A stretch of DNA of 64,000 nucleotides, taken from assembly GCA_963693305.1 (NCBI GenBank), contig OY855915.1:18989222-19053221 (forward strand), in the 5' to 3' direction. The position numbers and the translations under genes were made by a program. Within the stretch, counting starts at the first letter, position 1; each line of letters begins with the position of its first letter. The notes under the pieces were generated by a model, which worked only from the letters and a program-made list of their open reading frames with translations, ran no database searches and was not told the origin of the DNA. Source of the DNA: Meandrina meandrites (lineage: Eukaryota; Cnidaria; Anthozoa; Scleractinia; Meandrinidae). Shown one piece after another: positions 11,461-23,578 of this stretch.

Positions 11461-11650
11461 CAAATGGATTCCATTTTGCAGTGTGTCTGTTCAGTTACAG
11501 ATCACAGAAGAAGTCAAAATGTGGTAAGAACATCAGTCACGGTGACCCACTCGCCTAGCGGCTCGTGGGCCACTTTTTTGTTCTTACCACATTTTGACAT
11601 CATCTGTGATCTATAACTGAACAGAAGCACGGCAAAATGGAATCTATTTG
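11461..11650. mobile_element. Foldback/MITE with ~72-bp inverted arms
   Basis: The arm 11461-11532 is a nearly perfect inverted copy of 11579-11650 (about 64 of 72 positions by eye), separated by a 46-bp loop containing GTGACCCACTCGCC. Both arms contain TGTTCTTACCACATTTTGAC on one strand or the other, plus TTCCATTTTGC and ATCACAG blocks. The likely reading is a non-autonomous foldback transposon. Transcription would give a long hairpin RNA. Outer termini and target-site duplication are not clear, so the ends may be truncated. Confidence 0.7.
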
Positions 11651-11869
11651 TTCAATGTTCGCTATTTGAGTTTTTCATACATGGACTAAAAACTGAGTTA
11701 GATTCATCTTGTTTAGTGTAATACACACAGTACCACATGCCCAAATGTTCCTCTTTAATTTGTGTGGCCATTCTTTACATGACTCAACAAGAGAATGATA
11801 GTAGCAATATTTCAACTGAATACATTCCATCGAGAATGTAATTCCTTACGAGTTTATCTACAGACTCAA

Positions 11870-12470
11870 ACAGTATCGCCTGAAAGTACTGTTCAATAGC
11901 TCAGTCACCGTCTCATAGCAATTGAACTCTCTCTAGTGTTTCATCCCACCTCTAATGAAAAACTTAAAACAACCGTGTGTCATTATGAAATATAACTGAG
12001 GACCACATGAAGGTACTGTCCAAGAGCTTTCATTTAAATGGTCACTCACTGGGGTTTTATCCTCAAACTTAAAAGTTAGAACCACCTTGTTCAGCATAAT
12101 AATAAACAGTACCACATGAACGTGCTGCTCAATAGCTTTCATTTGAATGGTAACACACAATGGTTTCATCCACAAACTTAAAAGTTAGAACCACCTTATA
12201 CAGCATAATAAACAGTACCACATGAAAGTACTGCTCAATAGCTTTCATTTAAATGGCCACGCACTTAAGGGTTTCATCCACAAACTTAAAAAAGTTAGAA
12301 CCATCTTGTACAGCATAATAAACAGTATCGCTTTGAAGTATTTGTTCAACAGCTTTCGTTTGAACGTTCACACACTTGGGTTTCCACAGAGCCACCGGTT
12401 TTGTACAACATCATTAACGGTACCACGATAAAGAGAGTACTGCTCAGTAGCTTTTATTTGAATGATTTCA
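11870..12470. repeat. Second array of the ~105-110-bp tandem repeat
   Basis: Copies begin near 11873, 12001, 12111, 12217, 12327 and 12422. The three central copies (12001-12326) are well conserved with periods of 106-110 bp. The flanking ones are degraded and the last is truncated. A degraded related piece may also be present around 11727-11745. The monomer is the one described at 9697-10388. Confidence 0.85.
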
Positions 12471-13829
12471 TAATTTCATTTTTATAATTATCTGCTTCAG
12501 ACTCAAAATTAGCATATTCTAAAAACAGGTCTCACTTCTTGTTTCTGTCAAATTAAGTACAGTACAAAGTTTATTTCCATTTCAGTCAAGACATGTAGGT
12601 AATACATGAAAATTTTTAAAACAAATATGAATGAATGGAAGAGGACTAAGGAAAGCTTTTCAGGCTTTTACTAGGAAGTGCCTCTTTGGATCCACAAAAC
12701 AAACGCAGACCTACAAAAGCAAGAGCCTTAATTTACTTCTGATGTGGCATAGCAACCAGTTTTGAATGTGCTGAACTTATCTTAATTTTTTGAAGAGTCC
12801 AGTGTGAGTCCGGTGTACTGAGTTAGTTCACTGCAGACTCAACCGTTGTTAGCGTGCACTTTCTTCATTGTTTCCACAACAATGAAGACTCCGACGTTCA
12901 AGAACGTAATCTAAAGTTGTTTAAGACCGCTGAAACATTGTGGAAATCTCCGTTTTACTATCTGATACCGTCTCACAGTTAACATCACCATATTTGTACC
13001 CCTTATAGATATATAGTTTTAAAAACTATACATACTTCAGATACCACAGTTGATGTGAAGTTGGTCAAACTTGTGATGAGATCATTGAGTTTCAAGTATT
13101 TCTTATTTTCAAAATTGTCACGCCTACTCATAAAAAGTTCTCGCCAGTGAGGTTGGCTTTATAGAACATAAATCGCTAGGAAGTTATCTTCTAGAGGAAA
13201 TATTTGATATTGGTTTTCCGTGTGCAGGCACTGCCTTGGTGACCTCACGTACAACATTGGTAGCTATTTTGTAAAGATGCACACCCCATGTTCACGATGA
13301 ATGCGCGTTCTAAGATCATTTTTATTCAAGAGTATCTCATCGCGGAAGACGCTACATCAGTAGAGTAGATGATTTTTAAGAAATAGGTTTATTATTTCAT
13401 GGAGAACGCGAAAACTGCATGAATAAGTCAGATAAACAGATCAGGTCTTGCATTGTCGATGTCCACGATGGAAAATTTAATTTGTATCCAACATGGCCGA
13501 CGTTCGTTACTTGACTCAGGTTGTTTATACTTGTGCAGTATCTGCCTTTAGAAAATTGTGCTTGTATGTTAATTATAACTTTGTAAAATCTCTAGACTAA
13601 CTTATGCTGCGTGCAAACTGAACATAGCTTGCTTCAAATTTCTATCATATTTGCCCTCTAGCAGCTTCTTCCGGAACAAGGTGACAACGAAGTAACCGAT
13701 TACTCGAGCTTCACTGATACGTTATGTTCGGTATTCTCGAGGGTTTAAAATTTTCCCATATTAATAGTGGTTGAGCTTATTTTGAGATAGCCGCTGCAAT
13801 TAACGTGTTATCCTATCTGGCCAGAATTA
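12471..13829. other. Gene-free intergenic stretch
   Basis: No supportable coding or RNA gene was found on either strand. Confidence 0.5.
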
Positions 13830-13830
13830 A

Positions 13831-14108
13831 AGACCGTGAGTGCCCATTGCCTTTATAGTACCCATTGACAGTTTTGTTGGTCAGAAAAGTTCAATCTGTG
13901 GTTCACTGATAATATGTTGTTAGCTTCCACGCCATGGCAAAATACGAGCATTGTCTTTATAATGTACCCTTTGGCAGTATTCTTGATCAGAAGCAATTTA
14001 AGTTTATTTTATGATTCAACTATATGCTAAGCGTCCAAACGAGGACAAAATACGGGCATTGTCTTTATAATGTATCCTTTGGCAGCATTGTTGATCAGAA
14101 GCAACTGA
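13831..14108. repeat. Degenerate three-copy ~108-bp tandem repeat
   Basis: The block AAAATACGAGCATTGTCTTT followed by ATAATGTACCCTTTGGCAG and TTGATCAGAAGCAA occurs at about 13939 and again at 14047. A more diverged copy (GCCCATTGCCTTTATAGTAC, then TTGGTCAGAAAAG) begins near 13840. The period is 108 bp, similar to the first satellite, but the sequence is unrelated by eye. Confidence 0.7.
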
Positions 14109-14497
14109 CAAAACACGAGCCGTCGGTCTTATCTGTCTGTAATCCGTTCATTAATTTCCTACAGTAAACTAAAATAAGAGCTTAGATTTATATCTAAATG
14201 TAAAAGCTTTGTCCTCAGGTCAGACAAAAATTACTGAAGGATAACGACCCATCGGGTTATTTGATGTGTTATTTTTAGTCAGGAATGAGAGCAGGTTGAA
14301 AATGTTTGACAATCGGCACGAACAAAGATCAAAGATACAGCACGATGCGAAACTAGATGTTCTTCCCGTTTTTTGAGCATCCCACCTTAAAGGGAAGATC
14401 TTATCAAACAATTGCAAAATTAACAAAGAGAAACTCCATGAAATAATAAAATAGGTATATATAAGTGCAAATATTTGTTTTGCGGGTGATCGAAGGG

Positions 14498-14791
14498 TCG
14501 GGGGTGGAAGCGTAATCATTGGACTTTTTTTTTCTTTTTTTTTTTTTTTGAATCATTGGACTTTGGATATTCATGATTCCTGTCCTGTTTTACCTCAATG
14601 ATTCGTGATTCATTTATAAAGTTCGTTCGATATTCATGATTCATTTGCCAACGCCTCCAATATCGATGGAGGCATATTCATTTCTTATTCATAAATCTTT
14701 TAGCCATCTCTCGTTATTCATGATTCTCAAGTCTTAGACACGAAGATTCACAGCTATGATTCATGATTCATGATTCCGCTTCCACCCCCGA
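14498..14791. mobile_element. MITE with TCGGGGGTGGAAGCG inverted termini
   Basis: The left end TCGGGGGTGGAAGCG (14498-14512) is matched in inverted orientation at the right end (14777-14791). The 294-bp interior is dominated by ATTCATGATTC-type repeats, themselves partly palindromic. GAAGG occurs just outside both ends (14492-14496 and 14792-14796), with one extra G on the left, as a possible 5-bp target duplication. There is no transposase ORF, so the element is non-autonomous. The superfamily is not assigned. Confidence 0.7.
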
Positions 14792-14796
14792 GAAGG

Positions 14797-17700
14797 AGAA
14801 GGGATAATCAAACCATTAATTGGGTACAATTTTCAGTACAAGAAGTCTTTGGTGGCCAGCTTGGAAAACAAGTATCCTGGTTATTGGCAGTAAGTTTTCT
14901 TTAGCTCATGCTTTCCTGCTGCATCAATGCACTGCATCAATGCGCTGCTTGACAGTTAAAGACATAGAATATTCGGATAAAGTGAAGAAATTAATTCAGT
15001 TGTCAAAAAGCTTTAAGGCAGCAATGGATCAATTAAGCAACTACCATGATAGGGAACATAAAACATAACTCAGTTATCCTGAGTGAGGCCTGATATTTAT
15101 TCACCATTTCGTGTGGACAATACAATTTAATTAAACCTGTATCTGCGTATTATTAATACTGATGGTTTATAGCTTCGTTCATATTACAATTTGTGATCCA
15201 ACTTATCGTGTGATTACGTAACATAACTCCGAAAAAAATTCGTTTAACTTTGAGACATTAGTGCAATGATCTATATAGCTTTTCCACTCAATATAAGCTA
15301 GATTAATTCGTATATCCAGGACAATTGTTTTTTAAAAATTGTTTAAAAATTGTCCTTGTGGCTGGTTTGGAGAGACGAACCGTGACACAGTGTAACCATG
15401 ACATTGAGTGGAATTTGAATTCGTACGCGCGAAGGTTTTGTCTCGGTTAGCAAAGTGCCCTCTCGTGCACGAAATACCGCCTGCTACGCACGCTAGAGTA
15501 AATTCCATACTTTGATAATTCTGTATTGCATAGAGTCGACAAAGATTTAGTAACTCAAATAAAGGCAAACCAAAGCGACAAACCAAAGCGCCAGATCGTT
15601 TGTAGACCTGGATCAGGAAACTACTAATAATAAGCCGGGTACGGGACCTATACTCACTTTAAGGAGATAAAAAACAAACAGAAGTGAGATAAAAACAAAC
15701 AGTTAAATATCAAATTTAAATAAACACATTTAATAAAAATTGATTTGCAAAATTTTGAAACTGGGTATGTAAAAAATCTTACTCTTTGGCACAGAAATCG
15801 GTCTTTAAATCGTGCTCAGGCAGATTTGCATTTTTTTTTTGTTACATAAGTGTCTGGGTTGGATCAATAATGCCTTATTGTTAGTTTATATTTATAAATA
15901 TAAATAAAAATTGCAAGGTTTTTTCGGATTGTGTATTCGATTCGACACAAGAAATACCTGTGATATTTTAATCTGCATTAAGAATGCCGAAAGTTATTTG
16001 CAATATTTAGTCCATTTGTTTGTAATTATGCTGTGGTAGCCAGTTCTTGCATATCATATATTTCAGTTAAACAGCCATCATGGCACAGGTAAAATTACGA
16101 ATTTTATTAAGTTATATCTTCGATTACGGGCAGTCTAAGCGTGCTATAGAAATTTGTATCGATTTGAAATTCGTCTATCAAGAGATATCTGGGTTTTCCT
16201 TCGGCAAAGTTGAATAACGTAATCTGGAGCCCTATTTCTTTTGGCCTATAGAGCGCTAGGAAAAGAGTGAAAGTACATTAAGATATGGTTTTGAACTAAA
16301 GTAGATTTTCGAAGGACAAATGGTGACATTTTTCTATCATATTTAAAATCCATACAAACTGTTATAATGCACTTTGATTACCAGTCATATCAATATGACA
16401 GGAATTAATGCTATTTATGTAACTTGGCATTAATTAAGGCATTAATTCAGAGGCAATCAGTCAATCGTGGTTTTCTCTAAAGCAAATATCGCCAAAATTT
16501 AGAAACAAACTAAACATGATTTTTTTAAAGGAAAAAAAAACTGCAGTAAATATTGAACATGTGTGATACCTGCGATGTTTAGCAAAACCCACTCTGGCAG
16601 CAAACATTGTAAAAATGTTTGGGGAGTCCTTCAATAGAATGTTGCATTAACCACTTATGGCATTAAAGAAAGCTGGGGTCATTAGAAACTTAATTGTGGT
16701 TCAAAGTCGAATTGATAGATTATTTTGCGTCTATGATCGAAAAATTCAGACAAATTACTCAGTTGAAAAAAAAAAACAACTGTAAACTTTGGGAAAATTC
16801 TGGAGTTGTACCGCTCTTGGAATCGCACAGATCGTAGGTAAACAGAGTTGCTCTTTGCTTAAAGAATTTACTGTATGGCTAAGCTTAAGCAGCGAACATT
16901 TCGTGTGAAGTTTAATTTCGGAAGCGCCATTTCGGATTTCTGGGGGTTCTTAAACAAAGAGTAAATTTTAAGGAAGGGATCCGCCTCCGCTAACATAATT
17001 CACACTGTCCAAGTTACGTGTTGCGATTCGAACTATGAGATTCTTTTTTTAATATAATTTGCTCGAAGGGCAGCAAGGCTAATTATAACCTTGTACCCAT
17101 GAATGCTCTTTTGGAATGCCGCCATTTTCATTTAATAATCGCTCTTCAGTCAAAGCCCTTGAAATGTAATGATGCATGCACGTTCGCCGGGACACTTCAA
17201 CTCTGGAGCCTTGTAAGGACTTTGGTCGGGTTCGCCCCTTTATGGAGGTTCCAAACGTCTGGAAACATTCTGTATCCCACTTAAGATGTCAATAACAATA
17301 TCAAAAAGTTATTTTTTTTTTATTTGTAACAAGAGTTTTCGGGAGAGGGGCGAAATTTACATGAATGAATTAACAGAGTTCAAGGTTGAGTGTCTGTCAC
17401 GTGTCAGCATCTTAGCAATAAAGTAATGCTTCATTCATTGTACTGCAGTTATAACTACGACTTATGAAGGATTATGAGATTTCCGTTTTGCGAACACGAA
17501 ATGATATTTGGTATTTTGCGGCATTTGTTGTCCGAATTCCGGGATTTGGGGCGGTGCAAAACCGTTCGTGCAAAATGTGGTTCTATTTTTGTTCTCCACC
17601 CCGGCTCACGAAACCTTTTACACTACACTGAGTAATGAAAAAAGATTCATTTAGTGTAGTCTTGATTGACATGACACTGAATAAAGAGGTTTATAATAAC

Positions 17701-19077
17701 AGCACATCTTATTGTAACCTTTACAAAAATGCATTCATTTTGTTTAATTTACAAAGCAAAGCAAAGAACCAGAAAACGCCCCCGGCGACTGCGCAGTCAG
17801 CCTCGAAAAGTCAGCCGTGCTTTCTTAGTACTATACTAGAATGATATTATTGAGCTATTTCTAGAATTCTGTCGACATAACTAGGTCAAATAGACGCTAG
17901 TTAACGAAATATAAGCCTGGAAATTCACGGAATAGTTTCGCGATATCAATGTAACCGTTTTTTCTTCCGCTAAACCCAACAGGAAATAAGAAAAATGGTT
18001 AATTTCCGAGTAGCCAATGAAATTGGCCATTAATGGCCGTACAGGTTTTTATTATCTTGCTCTATCGCAATTAAAGAGATAACGGGTTTGCGGGTACAAA
18101 ATACCCTTTATTAATATCAAAAGCAGTATTCTTTGCTTGTATCCGTGGGAAAGAGAACATCATAAAATCAATTCCTCGGTTTGACTCAAGAGCGCGATTC
18201 AAATATGCTACAATGATGAAGTGATATCATAACTCAAAAAGTGTTTACACATTCGCAATGAAAATATCTGTCAAGGTTCAATGATTTTGTCTCAATAGTA
18301 CTTGTTAACAATAGGAGCACATACGATATCAGTATTCTTCGGTGAAATTAAACGAAAAGCTCTTTTTCAAATGAAACTCATCGAAAGATCAAATGCACAG
18401 AAAGCCCAACGTGGGTTTCTGACCATTCCGGAATGACTTTCGCATGCAGCGGACGAAGACACGCGATGTCGATCAAAATACGTCAATTTCGTCCCCAACA
18501 ATAGTAACATGTTTACATGCAAATCTACATGTGAAAATCGAATTTTCTTGAAAACGCAAAAGAAGGGTAAAGGAATTATTTAGCAGAGGATACTGAATTT
18601 GCATTGCAAAACGACTATTTACTAAAGATCACACGGTACATCAAGTAAGCGATTATAATGGCTGATTTTCGGGTGATGGTATAACACGTAAAATCGTAGC
18701 ACAAATTAAAGTGGAAATTTTGTTTCTTGTTTCAATTAAGATTGATTTGCTCTAAAATAACTGGTTGCAGCTCGTAACGACGGGGTGTCTTTAATGAAGG
18801 ACCGATTCAAGTGAAATATGTAAACATGTTGCTTGTCCCACCAGCTGAAATGAAAATGTAATTTTTCGCGCGCTTTTTCTCAAGAGCGAATTTAGTCACA
18901 TTTTTACGGCGCGTTCGGACAACTTTGTCCGAATCATCTGTTGCTCTAAGTCTTTCCAATATCGCGTGATAAGTTCATTCGTGTGGTTAATACTGGTCAT
19001 GTCAAATTTGAATACATTAGTTAGTACGAATTGCTGTTTGTATTGTATACAAAAGGTGTGACGACAGGCTTACGAAA
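14797..19077. other. Gene-free intergenic stretch
   Basis: Short ORFs (82 codons at 14820, 69 at 17635 and others) lack domains. A small ATG-bearing segment at 16067-16089 sits between acceptor-like and donor-like sites but cannot be joined to any coding exon. A direct repeat of TTTAAAAATTG lies near 15332-15353. Nothing else can be supported. Confidence 0.45.
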
Positions 19078-19290
19078 CAATGAAATCCCTTAATACAATG
19101 TAATTGTCGGCTTTTTGTTAGTCACCCAACAGTCGTATCTCTATCAACACTTAAAAGTTTCGAAAACGGTTTGGAACACTGGTTGGTTCGAAAGAGCCAG
19201 ACTTCCCAACTTTTGAGAGCCAAGCGAGCGTAACCGAGATCTCGACGACGGAACACTGAACAGCCAAGTTAATATTCTGATATTTCAGGT
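19078..19290 (+). promoter_or_regulatory. Promoter/first-exon-like module 2 with strong splice donor
   Basis: A conserved block at 19078-19108 (CAATGAAATCCCTTAATACA then ATGTAATTGTC) is followed 180 bp later by a near-consensus donor, ATTTCAG|GTGAGTTT, with the exon end at 19288. The span lacks a meaningful ORF and has a CpG-richer stretch (GCCAAGCGAGCG, CTCGACGACGG). A module with the same block, nearly the same spacing and the same ATTTCAG|GTGAG end lies at 30025-30232. This suggests a noncoding first exon on the plus strand. Its target could be the Dmrt coding exon at 41604, which begins at a 3' splice site. That link is inference. Confidence 0.35.
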
Positions 19291-22200
19291 GAGTTTGTTA
19301 GCGGTTTACTTACAAATTCTGTTATGATTTATTAAGTGCGTTAATTTCACGATCCCCATTTCAACATTTCTTCGCTCGAACTATTAACACCCTTTAACAT
19401 TCTTCTCAGTAACAACCCGCCACAATTTGCCCGAAATGTGTCAAGGTTTTACGATTACAACGATTTTCGTGTAAAGTGATATATCGTTTCCCTCAAGCCT
19501 GTTTATCTTGTAATCAAACATTACGTATTCAAATAGAGTACATATTTACAAAGTTTACTCCCGTTTTGTCTTATATATCTCCTCGAAACAGTTATCTATG
19601 TTTATATAGTTCTAAGCTATCTGATACCGTTCATTTCGCGCAATTCGTAGCAAAATTCTGGCTCAAAATTTCATTGCAGCGAAATGTAATTCCGTTTACA
19701 GTCTCGAGCAATAGCGACAAGTCAATAGTTGTGTTGCCAAAGGGCCATTAACTTCGTTTTACATTTTTCGCCGAATTAACAAATATTTCCACCCGACGGA
19801 TCGTTCGCAAAATGTTGGTCTCTTGTTTGTAAACTCGAGTTGTTAATTTCACCAAGTACCGGGCTGTAGTGGAAAACTGAACTTTTATGCTTGTTTAAGC
19901 TTGCGTATCAATCTTAAATTGACACGAAATTCACCTGCAGCGCGCGAAAAAAGTTCGATTACAACTAACACGATCTGGAACGCGCAGTCATTATAAAATC
20001 GTAAACAGGATTAACCGTGTACCGACCACGGCTAGCTAAGCTTTCTTTTCTAATTCATTCAAGTAAAAAACTGGGGAATCTAAGACCCCAACAATGAAAA
20101 TTGCTTTGTGAGGCGACTGTTAAGCACACATGTGATTCAAGAACAAACAGGCGGGTGGCAATTTGGGGTTAAGGGTTCCTCGCAGTGATGTACAGTTATG
20201 GCCATTCTGCGAAGTTGCGACGTAATTTCATCATTACATCTGCTTCAAAAAAATTAAACCTTGTCTACAGAAATGGAAACGCGCAAATTTGTTGCAAGGA
20301 AGACTTCAACGCCCAGCACAATTATAACAGCCCTTTGCACGCCGTCTTAGAGTCTTGGAGGTTAGGTAGCGAACCCGCATAGTTTCCAACCCAGTTCGTT
20401 TTAATTTTCCAGAGTGAAAATAGTCTAAGTTAAACAATCGACAACGAGGTTGTTGGTTGCGTGACCTGACGTGAAAAGTCCGATTTATGAGTGCCAACAT
20501 AATGTGTTTAACAGCAGCCCGGGGAAAAGATGAATTTACCAACACGGCCGAGTTCTAAAAAACTACCGGTTAAAACTAACTTCGCGCTGGTTATTTTCTT
20601 TAGGATCGAAAGCTTAAAAAGTCTCAGACGAAGTCAAACGGTTTGTCGTGAGTTACCAGGGGAGAGCGAAACTCTAAATAAAAACCATTGTTCAAAGGAT
20701 AATTTATTCGAGTCCCGCTTTCGCTGGAGATATATACATTATTAATGTTTTTATTTTCTTTGAATACTGGTTATCTCAAAAAAAGAAACTGCTAGAAGAA
20801 ACAATGCAAAAAAGTAATTTTCAGTGAAACTGTTTCCTTTTATTTCGATCCACTATTGCTTTGACTTAGAAAACTGCCTTTTCACTTCGGTCCGTGAAGG
20901 TTAAAAATTCTGGTATAGCTTGACTTTTATTTTGATGAAATCATCTTCCAAGAGCAGACACGGGTTTTTTGTTTAGCGGGTGAGACGGATTTTAGTTGTA
21001 GAAACCTAGATTTGTGAATATCTGTGTGTTTTGGATTTTTCTGAGCTGATTTTATATGGCGCTAAGTTGAGTCTGTGTCAAATGCATCTACGTTATGCTT
21101 TGTGTGTTACGGTTCATTTCGCGTGTTAGTTAAACAATTTGCGCGCGTGATTATAACCATTCCGTGAAAACAAACGCGCTTGTGTTTTGTGTAGAAAAGT
21201 GTTAGAATTTCTAAGAAGCCAACAAGTTCAGACAAACAATTCAAGGCAAACATCACGAAATTCGCCTCCATGAAACAGCTGTGTAAAGCTTGGTAAATTA
21301 AACATCTTTCATGTAGACTGATTCCAATTTAAGGTAAATATAAGTCTAATGCAATTTTTATCTATCCGCAAACGTTGACGAATAGACTTGCTCTAAATAA
21401 ATTAAAATAACGTCCATTTAAGTCCATAAGGTCGGTATAACTGCACGATGTGCTACACAAAATTGAAAAAGTTAAACTCAATTGTGTTTGTATGTGGCGT
21501 GCTTTCAGTTCTTCGTATTCAATATCCCTTTACAGTTGCCTTGAACAATACAACATGTTTGCGTGGCTTCACAGACCAATCATTTGCTGTTACGTCCATT
21601 GTTACCTGTTGAACGCATTGCTGAACTCTCACTGCATAAAAGAAAATTCATAAGCGCTCTCTTGGAGTGAAATAATTAGCCAAACCGGCTGTTCAAACGT
21701 AAATTAGCCCATAATGTTCTGCTGTCCACCTCTGTGTCGGCGCCGTGATGTCGAGCCACAGTTAGACCAAGTCAACGCTGTCTGATTTTTGCTGCGTGTT
21801 AAATGCTTCAGTAGGAGTTAAACAATCATTTTTGCAGACTCACCGACCATGTGATAAGTGGGGTAATAAATCCTAAAAAAAAGCCCTTTGAAAGTTTGAC
21901 AAGCAAGAAAAAAAAAATTTCGAAAAGTTAAGAATATATCACATCTGAGCGTTGTAAATGACGTATCCAACTTTAAAAATGCCTCTAACGTGCAATTAGT
22001 TAATTCACTACAACTCACATTTTATTCTAACAATCGGTTCACATAATATGGATGTTAGCAGCTTTTCACCCAGATACTCTCGTGGAAATAGTTTTCTCGT
22101 CGCCTAGTAACACTATCTGATCTCGTTGTCGCGACACGTTTCCAATTTCAAGCCAGACACTGTCAATAATTGCTTTAAAAGAAAAATTTGGTGTTTATGA

Positions 22201-23107
22201 CCAATCTTTTGAGTAAATATGGTCATTCAAATAATTTATTGTTGTTCCCTAGCAACATGTTGATCACAGGAAAAAGGTAACAGAAAACCGGACAAAATAA
22301 ACAGAGTCAATGCGGAGCTACTGTTTTTCTGTGTGTAGTAATTGGGTAATTAGCCAGACATTCTATTGGCTAACCAATATTCTGCAAAGGCTGACATTAA
22401 ATAGGTGACAACAAATAGTTTTTGGTAAAGATTACTCATCGTTGAAAAAAAGAAAGAAACAAATAAACTCGAAAAGAAAAGATTCGCATTTCCCATGATA
22501 TCTAAAACCGATTTGCCATGGAATTGATATCACACTAGTGTAGCCCAGTAAATATCGAACGTTTTTTACTTCACTTCGTTGAATAACTTTTAACTGCGGA
22601 AATTAACGGAATACATGTGAAGTTTTATTGTGTCCATGACATATACAAAAATTTCTTTACAAAATATAGCGAAAAATGATACAAGTCAGATTACTTGTTT
22701 ACTTAGTAAAGGCGTTTTGATAGGGTCGCTCTTTTTTTATTTATTTTGTTTATGCGCTTTCAATCGGAATTACAAGAGTCCATTGTGCAAGCATTCAAAA
22801 ACAGCCCAAGGCTTTTAGTATTGTCAGCTCATTGTTTTGTGAGAAACTAATTAAGTTTGTGGTAAAGCCATATATCTTTTGGTTTTTCCCATGGATTTAC
22901 ACAATAGCTAACGATGAATTATACTTAGCAACTTCACGCCAATATCCGCTATTGAAGGACCTTGTGAAACAGTCAGCTTATATGAAAGGTACAAAGTCTA
23001 CTGGGTGATACAAACAAAAGCCACAACAGTGTACTGCTGGAAAATTAAAACATGCGTGTTTAACATCTTGATAGATTCAAATACGAATTCTCCTTATGAC
23101 TGCTATA
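19291..23107. other. Gene-free intergenic (possibly intronic) stretch
   Basis: No supportable coding or RNA gene. ORFs up to 91 codons (19476-19751) show no domain. Confidence 0.45.
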
Positions 23108-23574
23108 CGAGGGGGACATTGGGGGTTGCTGAACACCGCATTACCGCAAAAATTCGACAAATACCGCAATACCGCAAAATAAATCGGAAAATACCGCAAT
23201 TTTATAGTAAGCCTGTATAGCTGGTGGATTCCTTGACGCGAGAGCAAAAATAGAGGCAAAAACGAGCGGTGGGACCGTGGAAACAATGGCACGGCCTTAA
23301 ACGGGTTGTTAAAACAGTCAAATTGTAGATTAAAATGTGTGACAAAATAAGGCCGTTTCAGGGTGCTTCCGAAACGACCAAAAACGGCTATAAATGGTCG
23401 GAAAAAAGTGAAGGATACGTTTTTATACCGAATATCGTCGACCAAAACGCCAAGAAAACGCATCCCGCAGGTTTGGAGAATACCGCAATACCGCAATTCA
23501 AGATTAAAATTACCGAAATACCGCATGAAAAATTGGCCAATACCGCAATACCGCAAACCCCAATGTCCCCCTCC
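23108..23574. mobile_element. TA-flanked MITE with ATACCGCA subterminal repeats
   Basis: The termini are inverted repeats built on GAGGGGGACATTGGGG, left from 23109 and right to 23573. Both ends are flanked by TATA (23104-23107 is TATA read from CTATA; 23575-23578), consistent with TA or TATA target duplication as in Tc1/mariner-like elements. The subterminal regions on both sides hold many copies of ATACCGCA/TACCGCAA. Length is 467 bp and no transposase is encoded. The 159-codon minus-strand ORF that spans it is an artefact of the repeats. Confidence 0.8.
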
Positions 23575-23578
23575 TATA

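Noticed and set aside
12222..12431. 69-codon ORF in the second satellite array
   Set aside because: It arises from the tandem repeat, and the frame is not kept between monomers.
16067..16089. Possible micro-exon with a strong start context (GCCATCATGGCACAG|GTAAAA)
   Set aside because: Joining it to the Dmrt acceptor gives an immediate stop, and no other plus-strand coding exon is available to receive it.
23077..23556. 159-codon minus-strand ORF, with overlapping plus-strand ORFs of 92 and 75 codons
   Set aside because: It coincides with the TA-flanked MITE, its residues follow the ATACCGCA repeats, and it shows no domain.
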